DNA from: Nitrospirota bacterium
GTDB taxonomy: Bacteria; Nitrospirota_A; Leptospirillia; Leptospirillales; Leptospirillaceae
DNA: 6,117 nt
Reading direction: 5' to 3'
Assembly: GCA_021795275.1 (NCBI GenBank)
Contig: JAJYPO010000141.1
Coordinates: forward strand, 1-6,117
Positions within the stretch are counted from its first letter, which is position 1, and each line of letters opens with the position of its first letter. Positions 1-5,639 of this stretch are shown in pieces. Below the pieces are notes generated by a model. That model did not search any database, was not told the DNA's origin, and worked only from the letters and a program-made list of their open reading frames with translations. Position numbers and translations under genes: made by a program.

Positions 1-154
1 CATGAAGGATGCCTTTTTCCTGGGGCCGATCGTCTCCGTCTTCCTTTTTCAGGATCTTCTTCAAGGTCACCGTGTTAGAACCCTGGACAGGGAGCTTTTC
101 CTGAGGACGCTTGTCGACCACTTCATTGCAGGAATTAATGGGATGGAAAGTCAA
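1..154 (-). CDS. possible partial CDS, N-terminus only, unrecognised
   Basis: An open frame runs leftward off the window edge. It would start at TTG (154-152), with GGAG at 168-165 ten bases upstream, or at GTG (121-119). The visible peptide is hydrophilic and rich in Lys, Glu, Asp and Gln, including the stretch TVTLKKILKKEDGDDRPQEK, and matches no family I recognise. The exactly opposed + frame (2-199, ending in TGA inside the ATGA of the cytochrome start) is also open. I prefer the - frame because its first codon positions are richer in purines, and because the last third of the + frame looks non-coding in base use. Against the - frame, no ATG start or convincing promoter is visible; a TTGACT (154-149) with a weak TGCAAT (130-125) lies over the proposed start. 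A third possibility is that the stretch is only intergenic. This call is weak. Confidence 0.28.
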   Translation of the reverse strand, partial: MTFHPINSCNEVVDKRPQEKLPVQGSNTVTLKKILKKEDGDDRPQEKGILH

Positions 155-195
155 TCGGCGAAAACTCCAACAATAGGGAAGGATGGACAATCAGA

Positions 196-795
196 ATGAA
201 GAGGCTGCGACAGGGGTTGATCGCATTGGGGCTTCTGCTTGCGGGAGGGACGGGAGCTCTCCTTGAATCGATCCACGCCCAGGCCGACTCGATTCTTCAC
301 CGGTACGTCGGGGTGGAGACCTGCGAGATCTGTCATTCCTCCCAGAGGATCGGGCGGCAGTTCTTTGTCTGGGCTCAAAGCCCTCATGCCCGGGCCTACC
401 GTGATCTTGAGTCCCCCGAGGCCCGCCAGATCGCGACCCGTCTTCATATTGCCGATCCGGCGAAGGACGGGCGATGCCTCTCCTGCCACGTAACGGCCTC
501 TGGGAAGCCCCTTCCGGAAATTCTCTCCACCTTCAGGATGACGGATGGTGTCCAGTGCGAATCCTGCCATGGCCCGGGAGAGGATTACGCCCATTTTTCG
601 GTGATGATCAGTCCACGGAAGTCCCGCATGGCCGGCCTCAACCTCCGGCCTGACGAACAGACATGCAAGACCTGTCACAATCCCGCCTCACCGACCTTCC
701 GTGGCTTCGATTACCATCAGGCCCTGAAACGGATCGCCCATCCTGTTCCTCCAGAGTACAAGAAGGAAACCCTCGAAACGGGGGGGGGAGAATGA
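196..795 (+). CDS. exported tetrahaem c-type cytochrome (cytochrome c554-like family)
   Basis: This is a 199-residue periplasmic electron-transfer protein. Residues 1-28 look like a Sec signal peptide: basic MKRLRQ, a hydrophobic core at about 7-23, and a likely cleavage site after IHA. The mature part has four CxxCH haem c attachment sites at residues 43-47 (CEICH), 94-98 (CLSCH), 121-125 (CESCH) and 157-161 (CKTCH). The YVGVETCEICH...W...SPHARAY layout (H64) and the CESCHGPGEDYAH block are typical of the cytochrome c554/c-prime group of multihaem proteins. H64, H133, H174 and H182 are candidate second axial ligands. ATG 196 is the natural start because the signal peptide begins there; a GGATGG purine patch lies about ten bases upstream. 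The gene opens the operon and overlaps emrA by ATGA, with a G9 run in its last codons. The redox partner and substrate cannot be read from the sequence. The class is sure; the specific function is unknown. Confidence 0.93.
   Translation: MKRLRQGLIALGLLLAGGTGALLESIHAQADSILHRYVGVETCEICHSSQRIGRQFFVWAQSPHARAYRDLESPEARQIATRLHIADPAKDGRCLSCHVTASGKPLPEILSTFRMTDGVQCESCHGPGEDYAHFSVMISPRKSRMAGLNLRPDEQTCKTCHNPASPTFRGFDYHQALKRIAHPVPPEYKKETLETGGGE
780..791 (+). promoter_or_regulatory. G9 tract serving as the emrA ribosome-binding region
   Basis: Nine consecutive G bases (780-788) followed by AGA sit directly before the emrA ATG (792). The nearest canonical core, GGAG (787-790), is only one base from the ATG, which is too close. 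Pairing with the anti-Shine-Dalgarno sequence would therefore have to use the G run further upstream, with a G-U wobble. The same bases encode the Gly-Gly-Gly near the cytochrome C-terminus, so a change in tract length would alter both the cytochrome tail and emrA initiation. Confidence 0.5.
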
Positions 796-1751
796 GCGGC
801 GCACCCCTGACGGATCAACCCGTTCCTCCTTCGCGGAGGCGAAAGGGGTTCATTATTGGTGGTGTCGGGCTTTTTCTCACTTTGATCGTCATTCTGGTCT
901 ACCTGCGGTATAACGCCTTCTATGTCTCCACCGAGGATGCCATGGTCGACGGAAACATCGTTCTTGTCTCGGCCAACATGAGAGGACGGGTCATGACCCT
1001 TCCTGTCAATATCGGTGATCCCGTTCGCAAGGGCGATCTCCTGGCGCGGATCGATACGACCGGCTTCAGTGCCCTCCAGTCGATTGGCCAGAGGAATGTG
1101 GCCGCATTCGGGGATCTGGAACGGACCCGGGCGGCGGAGGTCTCTCTGGAAGTCCGTCTGGCCAATGCCAAACGGGACATGGAACGAGGGGAGGCCTTGC
1201 GAAAGGGGGGGTTCATCACAGAATCCGACCTTGACCATCTGATGACAGCCTACAAGGATCTCAAGGCCCAGCTTGTGGAAATGAAAAAACTCGAGTTCGT
1301 GAACCGGACGGCCCTGGAAACAACAGAATCCCATCCCCTCAACTACACCATTCATTCCCCCCTGAATGGCCAGGTGGCAGAAAGGATCGCCCAAGTCGGA
1401 CAGGTGGTTTCCCGGGGCCAGGCGGTCGTTTCCCTCGTTGATCCGAAGGACACTTGGGTGACGGCCAAGGTGAAGGAGACACGCATGGGACGTGTCAAGG
1501 TCGGACAGCCGGTGGATATTTCCATCGATGCCTACCCCGGACGGGATTATCACGGTCATGTCTTCCAGATTCTGCCGACATCGGCCGCGGCAATTTCTCT
1601 CCTCCCCCCCGAGAATGCCTCCGGAACTTTCGTGAAGGTGACGCAACGGATTCCCGTCCGGATTACGATCGATGATGCCAAGGATGTCGTTCTTCGTCCC
1701 GGGCTTTCCTGCGAGATCCGGATCCATGTGAAGAAAGGCTCCCCGTGGTGA
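792..1751 (+). CDS. emrA: EmrA-type membrane fusion protein (HlyD family, periplasmic adaptor)
   Basis: This is a 319-residue adaptor linking an inner-membrane transporter to an outer-membrane channel. It has a basic cytoplasmic N-terminus (SRRRKG, 14-19), one membrane span at about 20-38, and then the EmrA hallmark YVSTEDAMVDGNIVLVSANM (44-63) with the first half of the lipoyl domain, GDPVRKGDLLARID (75-88). A helical hairpin at about 90-190 follows, then the second lipoyl half (IHSPLNGQVAERIAQVGQVV). A beta-barrel domain ends in the EmrA signature SLLPPENASGTFVKVTQRIP (269-288). E. coli EmrA is about 390 residues, so this version has a noticeably shorter helical hairpin. ATG 792 was chosen over an in-frame upstream ATG at 663: it overlaps the cytochrome stop as ATGA and gives a normal EmrA N-terminus, whereas 663 would read 43 residues antiparallel to no known domain inside the cytochrome gene. 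It overlaps emrB by GTGA. The substrate is not predictable. Confidence 0.94.
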   Translation: MSGAPLTDQPVPPSRRRKGFIIGGVGLFLTLIVILVYLRYNAFYVSTEDAMVDGNIVLVSANMRGRVMTLPVNIGDPVRKGDLLARIDTTGFSALQSIGQRNVAAFGDLERTRAAEVSLEVRLANAKRDMERGEALRKGGFITESDLDHLMTAYKDLKAQLVEMKKLEFVNRTALETTESHPLNYTIHSPLNGQVAERIAQVGQVVSRGQAVVSLVDPKDTWVTAKVKETRMGRVKVGQPVDISIDAYPGRDYHGHVFQILPTSAAAISLLPPENASGTFVKVTQRIPVRITIDDAKDVVLRPGLSCEIRIHVKKGSPW

Positions 1752-3334
1752 GGGGGGATGACGGGAGCCTTTTCGGAGAGTCTCCCCACTATCGCTGGTG
1801 GGCCTTGGCGGTGGTGATGCTCTCCCTTTTTCTTCCTGTCCTCGATACGACCATCGTCAATGTTGCCCTCCCCTATATGATGGGAAGCCTGGATACGAAC
1901 CAGGACGAAGTGCGATGGGTGATCACCGCCTATTCCATGGCCTTTGCGGTCTCCACTCTCGCCAGCGCCTGGACACGGACGGTTTTTGGCATCAAGAATC
2001 TTTACCTGGGATCGATCCTGCTCTTTGTCCTCTCCTCCTTTTTTGCGGGAATTTCCCCGAACCTGAACGTGATGATCGTCTTCCGGATCCTCCAGGCGGT
2101 GGGGGGTGGGATCATGATGCCGCTGGGTTTCACCATCATTACCGAAGCCTTTCCCCCGGCCGAACGACCCAAGGCTTTCGGCTTTTTCGGGATAGTCGTT
2201 GTGCTGGCCCCCACGATCGGGCCGATCCTGGGTGGGTGGCTGGTCGACAATTTCAACTGGCGGGATGTCTTCTTCATCAATGTTCCATTCGGAATTCTGA
2301 GCTTTTTTTTTACGGTTTTCGTGCTGAAAAAGGACCGGCAACATACCATTGTCCCCTTTGACACCGCCGGATTCATTTCGCTGGGAACGGCCCTTTCCTT
2401 TCTTCTTGTGGGTCTGACCGAGGGCGAACGTTGGGGATGGACGGCTTTTTTTGTTTACGAATGCTGGTCTGTCACGGCCATTGCCTTCTGGATCTATATC
2501 ATGACAGCCTTTTCCGTCCGCTATCCCCTGATCGATCTCTCAATTTTCCGGGACCTCGATTTTTCTCTCATCATGGTTGCCAACTTCTTTCGGGCCGTCG
2601 GTCTCTTCGGAAGGATGTTCCTGCTTCCTCTTTTCGTCCAGACCTTCAACGCCTTTACGGCCACCGACGCCGGGCTTGTCCTTCTGCCTTCCTCTCTCAT
2701 GGCAGGTGTCGCCATGCCGGTGCTTGGGAGCCTTTCGGCAAAAGGCTCGGACACCTTCAAGCGCATTCTCCTGGTCAGCGGATTCCTGATGCTGGCGTTT
2801 TCCCAGTTTCTCTTCGCCTTCCTGACGAATGTGCCGAAGATGAGCCAGATCATCATCGCCCAGCTGGTCTTTGGTCTTTCGATGGGCATGTTGAACGCTC
2901 TTCTCTCCTCAATTCCCCAGACGTTGGTTGAACCCCGGCATATCGGCCTGGCCTCGAGCCTTCAGAGCAACATGCTCCAGATCGGAGGTGCCCTGGGGGT
3001 GGCTGTACTCGGAAATTTTCTGGATCATCAGCAAGCGGATTACTATGCTCGATATCAATCGGAAGTGACGCATCATTCTTATTTTTATCAGCGCGTGGCC
3101 GATTTCTTTACCCAGTCGGCCATGCACGGGAATGCTCCTGACATCCAGGCCCGTGTGGGGGCGATGATCACCGGAGCAGCCCAGCGCCAGTCGGCTATTT
3201 CCGGGTATAACGAGACATTCATTGCGGCGGGCCTGATGGCCCTTCTGGGGATCCCCATGATCCTTCTGATGCGGAGGCTGTCCCATCGGGGACCGGCCGC
3301 AAAACAGACCGTTGTCCATGGAGGCATCGAGTGA
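1748..3334 (+). CDS. emrB: EmrB-type multidrug transporter, MFS DHA2 family (14 TM)
   Basis: This 528-residue inner-membrane drug:H+ antiporter of the DHA2 branch is hydrophobic throughout and long enough for 14 membrane helices. Visible motifs, numbered from GTG 1748, are DTTIVNVALP in helix 1 (33-42, motif D1), a degenerate motif A in the loop SAWTRTVFGIKN (73-84), RILQAVGGG with R113 (motif B), and the antiporter motif C GPILGG (158-163) followed by WRDVFFINVP (171-180). The C-terminal part has the usual periplasmic loop with RQSAISGYNETF before the last helix and a basic cytoplasmic end. The start is GTG at 1748 (a 4-base GTGA overlap with emrA) or GTG at 1745; no ATG is available before helix 1. 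AAAGG at 1734-1738 serves as the ribosome-binding site. A T9 run (2303-2311) encodes three Phe. Its direct neighbours supply the adaptor and the outer-membrane exit channel. The family is certain; the exported compound is unknown. Confidence 0.95.
   Translation: MRGDDGSLFGESPHYRWWALAVVMLSLFLPVLDTTIVNVALPYMMGSLDTNQDEVRWVITAYSMAFAVSTLASAWTRTVFGIKNLYLGSILLFVLSSFFAGISPNLNVMIVFRILQAVGGGIMMPLGFTIITEAFPPAERPKAFGFFGIVVVLAPTIGPILGGWLVDNFNWRDVFFINVPFGILSFFFTVFVLKKDRQHTIVPFDTAGFISLGTALSFLLVGLTEGERWGWTAFFVYECWSVTAIAFWIYIMTAFSVRYPLIDLSIFRDLDFSLIMVANFFRAVGLFGRMFLLPLFVQTFNAFTATDAGLVLLPSSLMAGVAMPVLGSLSAKGSDTFKRILLVSGFLMLAFSQFLFAFLTNVPKMSQIIIAQLVFGLSMGMLNALLSSIPQTLVEPRHIGLASSLQSNMLQIGGALGVAVLGNFLDHQQADYYARYQSEVTHHSYFYQRVADFFTQSAMHGNAPDIQARVGAMITGAAQRQSAISGYNETFIAAGLMALLGIPMILLMRRLSHRGPAAKQTVVHGGIE
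3320..3324 (+). promoter_or_regulatory. ribosome-binding site fixing the GTG start of the TolC-type gene
   Basis: GGAGG lies six bases before GTG 3331, inside the last codons of emrB. This is the strongest Shine-Dalgarno sequence in the operon and decides the GTG start, which sits in a GTGA overlap with the emrB stop. Confidence 0.8.
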
Positions 3335-4695
3335 AATATCGAAACGTGGTCATATGCATGGGGATTCTGGGATTTCTGGGAGGGGGAGGGGACCGTGTCC
3401 TGGCCGACGTCTCCGGTCAGCTTCCCCTGTCCAGCCCCTCGGTCTCTCAAGGACAACCCATCTCTCTAAAAGAGGCGGTCAGGGAAGCCCTTGAGAGGCG
3501 TCCGGCTCTCAAGGCCTTTTCTGATCAGGTCAAGGCTTCCCGGGAAAGGCTCGGAGAGTCCAAGGCCGGTTATTTTCCCAACCTCTCCGCCTCCTACTCG
3601 GATACGGTCGGTAACAGTATCTTCGGATTCTTCCTCATTCCGGGATACCAGTATGCCAACTACAATCTTCTCACGGTCGGTCTCACCCAGACTGTCCTGG
3701 ACTTTGGCCGGGTTCACTCCCAGGTTCGCCAGAGCCGCCATCAGCTGAAATCGGTGAAGGCCCAGGATCTCCGGAGCGTCCAGGGGGTGATCCGGGATGT
3801 CGAAGTGGCCTATTTCAATCTTCTGAAGGCCCAGCACCGGGTCCTTTCGTCCCGCCAGAGTCTTGTCGATGCCGCTTCCCATCTAGACGAGGCCCGGGCC
3901 AGGGTGGCCGCCGGAGTGGGGCTTCGGCTCGACGTGACCCAGGCCAAGGTGAACTATGAGTCGGCCCGGCTCGACCTGATCCACGAGGTGACGGGTCTCA
4001 GAAAGGCCCAGGTGGACCTCGGGCGTGCCATCGGTTTTCGCCAGAAGAGGCCCTTCGAGGCAAGCGATCCGGCCGGTGAATCAATCTCGGCCCGGGTGAA
4101 TCCGGAGGCGGACATTGCCAAGTATCTCCCCGCCCATCCTGAACTTCTCTCCGATGCCGAGACTGTCAGGAGCCGGAAGGCGGCCCTTGATTCGGCCAAG
4201 GACCAGAACTATCCCACGATCACCGGGTCGGCCCAGTATTACCTGGCCCAGATTTCAATATCCTTTTTCGGACTTCCGACAACCCCCTTTTCGACCTTCA
4301 ACGTCGGCGGACTTCTGAATGTCCCGATTTTCGAGGGGGGACTCCTCACCCATCAGATCCATGAGGCGCGTGCTGGCCTTCACCAGTCGATGCACCAGAA
4401 GGAAGACGATGAAGTGCGGCTCATGGCAGGAATCCGGAATGCCGCCGAGGATGTCCGCGAGGCGAGGGAGAGGCTTCGGGAGACCCGGACCGCCCTGGAC
4501 AACGCCGAAGAGAATGATCGCCTGATCGAGGAAGCCTATCGGGTCGGGACCGCCCACTCGGTGGATGTGGTCGATGCCGAGACCTCCCTCCGCCGAGCCC
4601 GGGTCAATGTGGACTCGGCCCGGTTCGATCTGTTGTCTTCGCTGGTTCAGTACAGGTATGCTCTGGGCACACTCTCTTCGGCCGATACGCCATGA
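3331..4695 (+). CDS. TolC-type outer-membrane efflux protein (OEP family)
   Basis: This 454-residue protein should form the trimeric outer-membrane and trans-periplasmic exit duct for the EmrAB pump. Residues 1-25 form a signal peptide (MKYRNVV, a hydrophobic core rich in Ile, Leu and Gly, and a likely cut after VLA). Two OEP repeats follow. The first, at about 44-231, begins ISLKEAVREALERRPALKAF and contains YFPNLSASYS, a strand pair ending LTQTVLDFGR, and the long helix QSRHQLKSVKAQD...DVEVAYFNLLKA. The second, at about 265-448, contains AHPELLSDAE, NYPTITGSAQYYL, LLNVPIFEGG, and a last helix with EAYRVGTAHSVDVVDAETSL. This duplicated strand/helix pattern is that of TolC and related channels. 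The length is slightly below E. coli TolC (about 490). The start GTG 3331 is supported by GGAGG six bases upstream and by the signal peptide. It overlaps rnhA by ATGA. NodT/CusC-like lipoprotein variants are excluded because there is no lipobox cysteine at the cleavage site. Confidence 0.94.
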   Translation: MKYRNVVICMGILGFLGGGGDRVLADVSGQLPLSSPSVSQGQPISLKEAVREALERRPALKAFSDQVKASRERLGESKAGYFPNLSASYSDTVGNSIFGFFLIPGYQYANYNLLTVGLTQTVLDFGRVHSQVRQSRHQLKSVKAQDLRSVQGVIRDVEVAYFNLLKAQHRVLSSRQSLVDAASHLDEARARVAAGVGLRLDVTQAKVNYESARLDLIHEVTGLRKAQVDLGRAIGFRQKRPFEASDPAGESISARVNPEADIAKYLPAHPELLSDAETVRSRKAALDSAKDQNYPTITGSAQYYLAQISISFFGLPTTPFSTFNVGGLLNVPIFEGGLLTHQIHEARAGLHQSMHQKEDDEVRLMAGIRNAAEDVREARERLRETRTALDNAEENDRLIEEAYRVGTAHSVDVVDAETSLRRARVNVDSARFDLLSSLVQYRYALGTLSSADTP

Positions 4696-5132
4696 TGGAC
4701 GAGGTGGATCTCTATACCGACGGCGCCTGTTCAGGGAATCCCGGTCCTGGTGGCTGGGGGGCCCTGCTAATCTGTCGGGGAACCGAACGGGAGATTTCGG
4801 GGGGAGATCCGGCGACAACCAACAACCGGATGGAACTGGTGGCTGTCATTTCGGGCTTGTCCGCCCTTAAAAAGCCCTGCCGGGTGAGGGTCCATACAGA
4901 CAGCCAGTATGTCAAAAACGGCATGACGACCTGGATCAAAAGCTGGAAAAAAAACGGATTCCGCACTTCCTCCGGAACATCCGTCAAAAACGAAGATCTC
5001 TGGCGGGAGCTTGACCGGCTTTCGACGATTCATGAAGTGGCCTGGAAATGGGTCCGCGGACACGACGGTCATGTGGAAAACGAGCGGGTGGATGCCCTTG
5101 CCAGGGCGGCGATTTCCGGAAGAAAGGGGTAG
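4692..5132 (+). CDS. rnhA: ribonuclease HI
   Basis: This 146-residue cytoplasmic enzyme cleaves the RNA strand of RNA-DNA hybrids, as in R-loops and primers. All four acidic catalytic residues and the catalytic histidine fall at E. coli numbering: D10 (in DLYTDGACSGNPGPGGWG), E48 (NNRMEL), D70 (HTDSQYV), H124 (WVRGHDGH) and D134 (NERVDALA). The basic protrusion that grips the hybrid is also present (WIKSWKKNGFRT at about 81-92, then VKNEDLW). The length is normal for the bacterial type 1 enzyme. Two consecutive ATG codons are possible starts (4692, 4695); the first overlaps the preceding stop as ATGA. No purine-rich ribosome-binding site precedes it, so translation probably depends on ribosomes finishing the TolC-type gene. 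An A8 run (4947-4954) encodes the conserved Lys-Lys-Asn. Nothing links its function to the pump; it looks like a housekeeping passenger at the operon end. Confidence 0.97.
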   Translation: MMDEVDLYTDGACSGNPGPGGWGALLICRGTEREISGGDPATTNNRMELVAVISGLSALKKPCRVRVHTDSQYVKNGMTTWIKSWKKNGFRTSSGTSVKNEDLWRELDRLSTIHEVAWKWVRGHDGHVENERVDALARAAISGRKG

Positions 5133-5222
5133 TCTCTTCCTCTCTGGTGCTTAAAAAGGGATCTCTCGAACGACTTGGGAAAAGGGGAGAAAAAAGGCAA
5201 ATCAGGGGTGGCTTTGGATATA

Positions 5223-5256
5223 AAAAAGGCCGGAGTTTTCAGACTCCGGCCTTTTT
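5223..5256. terminator. bidirectional rho-independent terminator
   Basis: A perfect 14-base-pair inverted repeat (5223-5236 with 5243-5256) has a GC core GGCCGGAGT/ACTCCGGCC and a six-base loop, TTTCAG. The stem starts with five A and ends with five T, so either strand gives a GC stem followed by U residues. It lies 90 bases after the rnhA stop and only two bases after the stop of the convergent histidine-rich gene, so it should end transcription from both sides. Confidence 0.93.
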
Positions 5257-5258
5257 GT

Positions 5259-5564
5259 TTAGTTCGCCGTGTGGTGCTTTTTGTGATGCTTTTTCATGTG
5301 GTGGTGCTTCTTGTGGTGAGGGTAGCAGTGGTGATGCCGCTTGTAGTATCGGGTGTGGTGGTTACAGCGGTGGTGTCTCCAGTGCCGCTTGTGGTGCATC
5401 TTCTTGTGGGCCTTGTGCTTTTCCGGAGCGGCTGGGGTCGCGGCAGGAGCAGTAGCGGCGGCCGGAGCTGAGGCATCGGCGGCAAAGGTGACCGGGGCGG
5501 CAACCAAGGTAAAGGAAAAGATGACTGCAGCGAGAGAACCGACAACGGATGCCAGTTTTTTCAT
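5259..5564 (-). CDS. exported histidine-rich protein, Asr-like in architecture
   Basis: This is a 101-residue precursor. Residues 1-28 are a clear signal peptide (MKKLASVVG, hydrophobic core, VTFA|AD). Residues 29-48 are an Ala/Pro/Thr linker. Residues 49-101 contain 21 His, 12 Lys and 5 Arg out of 53, mostly as HH or HHH blocks spaced by KK or KR, plus two Cys (C67, C80) and a few aromatics. The acid-shock protein Asr of enterobacteria has the same plan and nearly the same length (signal peptide, Ala/Pro/Thr linker, then HHKK-type blocks), although low complexity makes true homology hard to judge. Possible roles, all inferred, are periplasmic proton buffering or chaperoning at low pH, or binding Cu, Ni, Zn or Fe. 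ATG 5564 was chosen because AAGGAG lies five bases upstream and the signal peptide starts there; an upstream ATG at 5639 would run through the promoter. It is monocistronic, between its own promoter and the shared terminator. Confidence 0.85.
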   Translation of the reverse strand: MKKLASVVGSLAAVIFSFTLVAAPVTFAADASAPAAATAPAATPAAPEKHKAHKKMHHKRHWRHHRCNHHTRYYKRHHHCYPHHKKHHHMKKHHKKHHTAN

Positions 5565-5569
5565 TGAAA

Positions 5570-5575
5570 CTCCTT
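5570..5575 (-). promoter_or_regulatory. ribosome-binding site of the histidine-rich gene
   Basis: On the - strand, AAGGAG is followed by five bases and then ATG (5564-5562). This near-perfect site rules out the longer upstream start and suggests strong translation. Confidence 0.85.
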
Positions 5576-5600
5576 GATAGTGGTGGGCAGAGTGACACAC

Positions 5601-5624
5601 GGCTCTCACTAAATTATCAGAGCC
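5601..5624. repeat. inverted repeat across the -10 region, possible operator
   Basis: GGCTCT (5601-5606) and AGAGCC (5619-5624) form a 6-base inverted repeat around a 12-base centre that contains the -10 box of the histidine-rich gene. The spacing would suit a dimeric regulator bound over the promoter, or a small stem-loop at the start of the transcript. No known operator consensus is recognised. Confidence 0.4.
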
Positions 5625-5639
5625 CGAAAGGATTCGCAA
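5611..5639 (-). promoter_or_regulatory. sigma70-type promoter of the histidine-rich gene
   Basis: On the - strand, TTGCGA (5639-5634) is followed after 17 bases by TAATTT (5616-5611). The overlapping GATAAT (5618-5613) is a better -10 match with a 15-base gap. Either choice puts the transcript start about 35-45 bases before the ATG. This is the clearest promoter in the window. Confidence 0.6.

Noticed and set aside
151..678. Long open frame on the - strand opposite the cytochrome gene (175 codons)
   Set aside because: It lies fully over the tetrahaem cytochrome, whose four CxxCH sites and signal peptide prove the + frame; the - translation has no recognisable domain.
663..791. N-terminal extension of emrA from the ATG at 663
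   Set aside because: It overlaps 133 bases of the cytochrome gene, has no ribosome-binding site, and adds residues unlike any EmrA. It matters only as the open -1 frame through the G9 tract.
717..1727. 336-codon open frame on the - strand opposite emrA
   Set aside because: It mirrors the codon bias of the + strand gene; its composition (many Gly, Asp, His, Arg) is typical of an antisense shadow and no family is recognisable.
1556..2344. 262-codon open frame on the - strand opposite emrB
   Set aside because: It is antisense to the transporter helices, giving a charged low-complexity product with no ribosome-binding site.
5048..5471. + strand frames rich in Val, Gly, Ser and Cys downstream of rnhA (starting at 5048 and 5175)
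   Set aside because: They are readings of the reverse complement of the histidine codon repeats. They run through a strong terminator, while the - frame has a signal peptide, ribosome-binding site and promoter.
5565..5639. Extended N-terminus of the histidine-rich protein from ATG 5639
   Set aside because: The extra 25 residues cover the -10 and -35 boxes and AAGGAG, and would bury the signal peptide.
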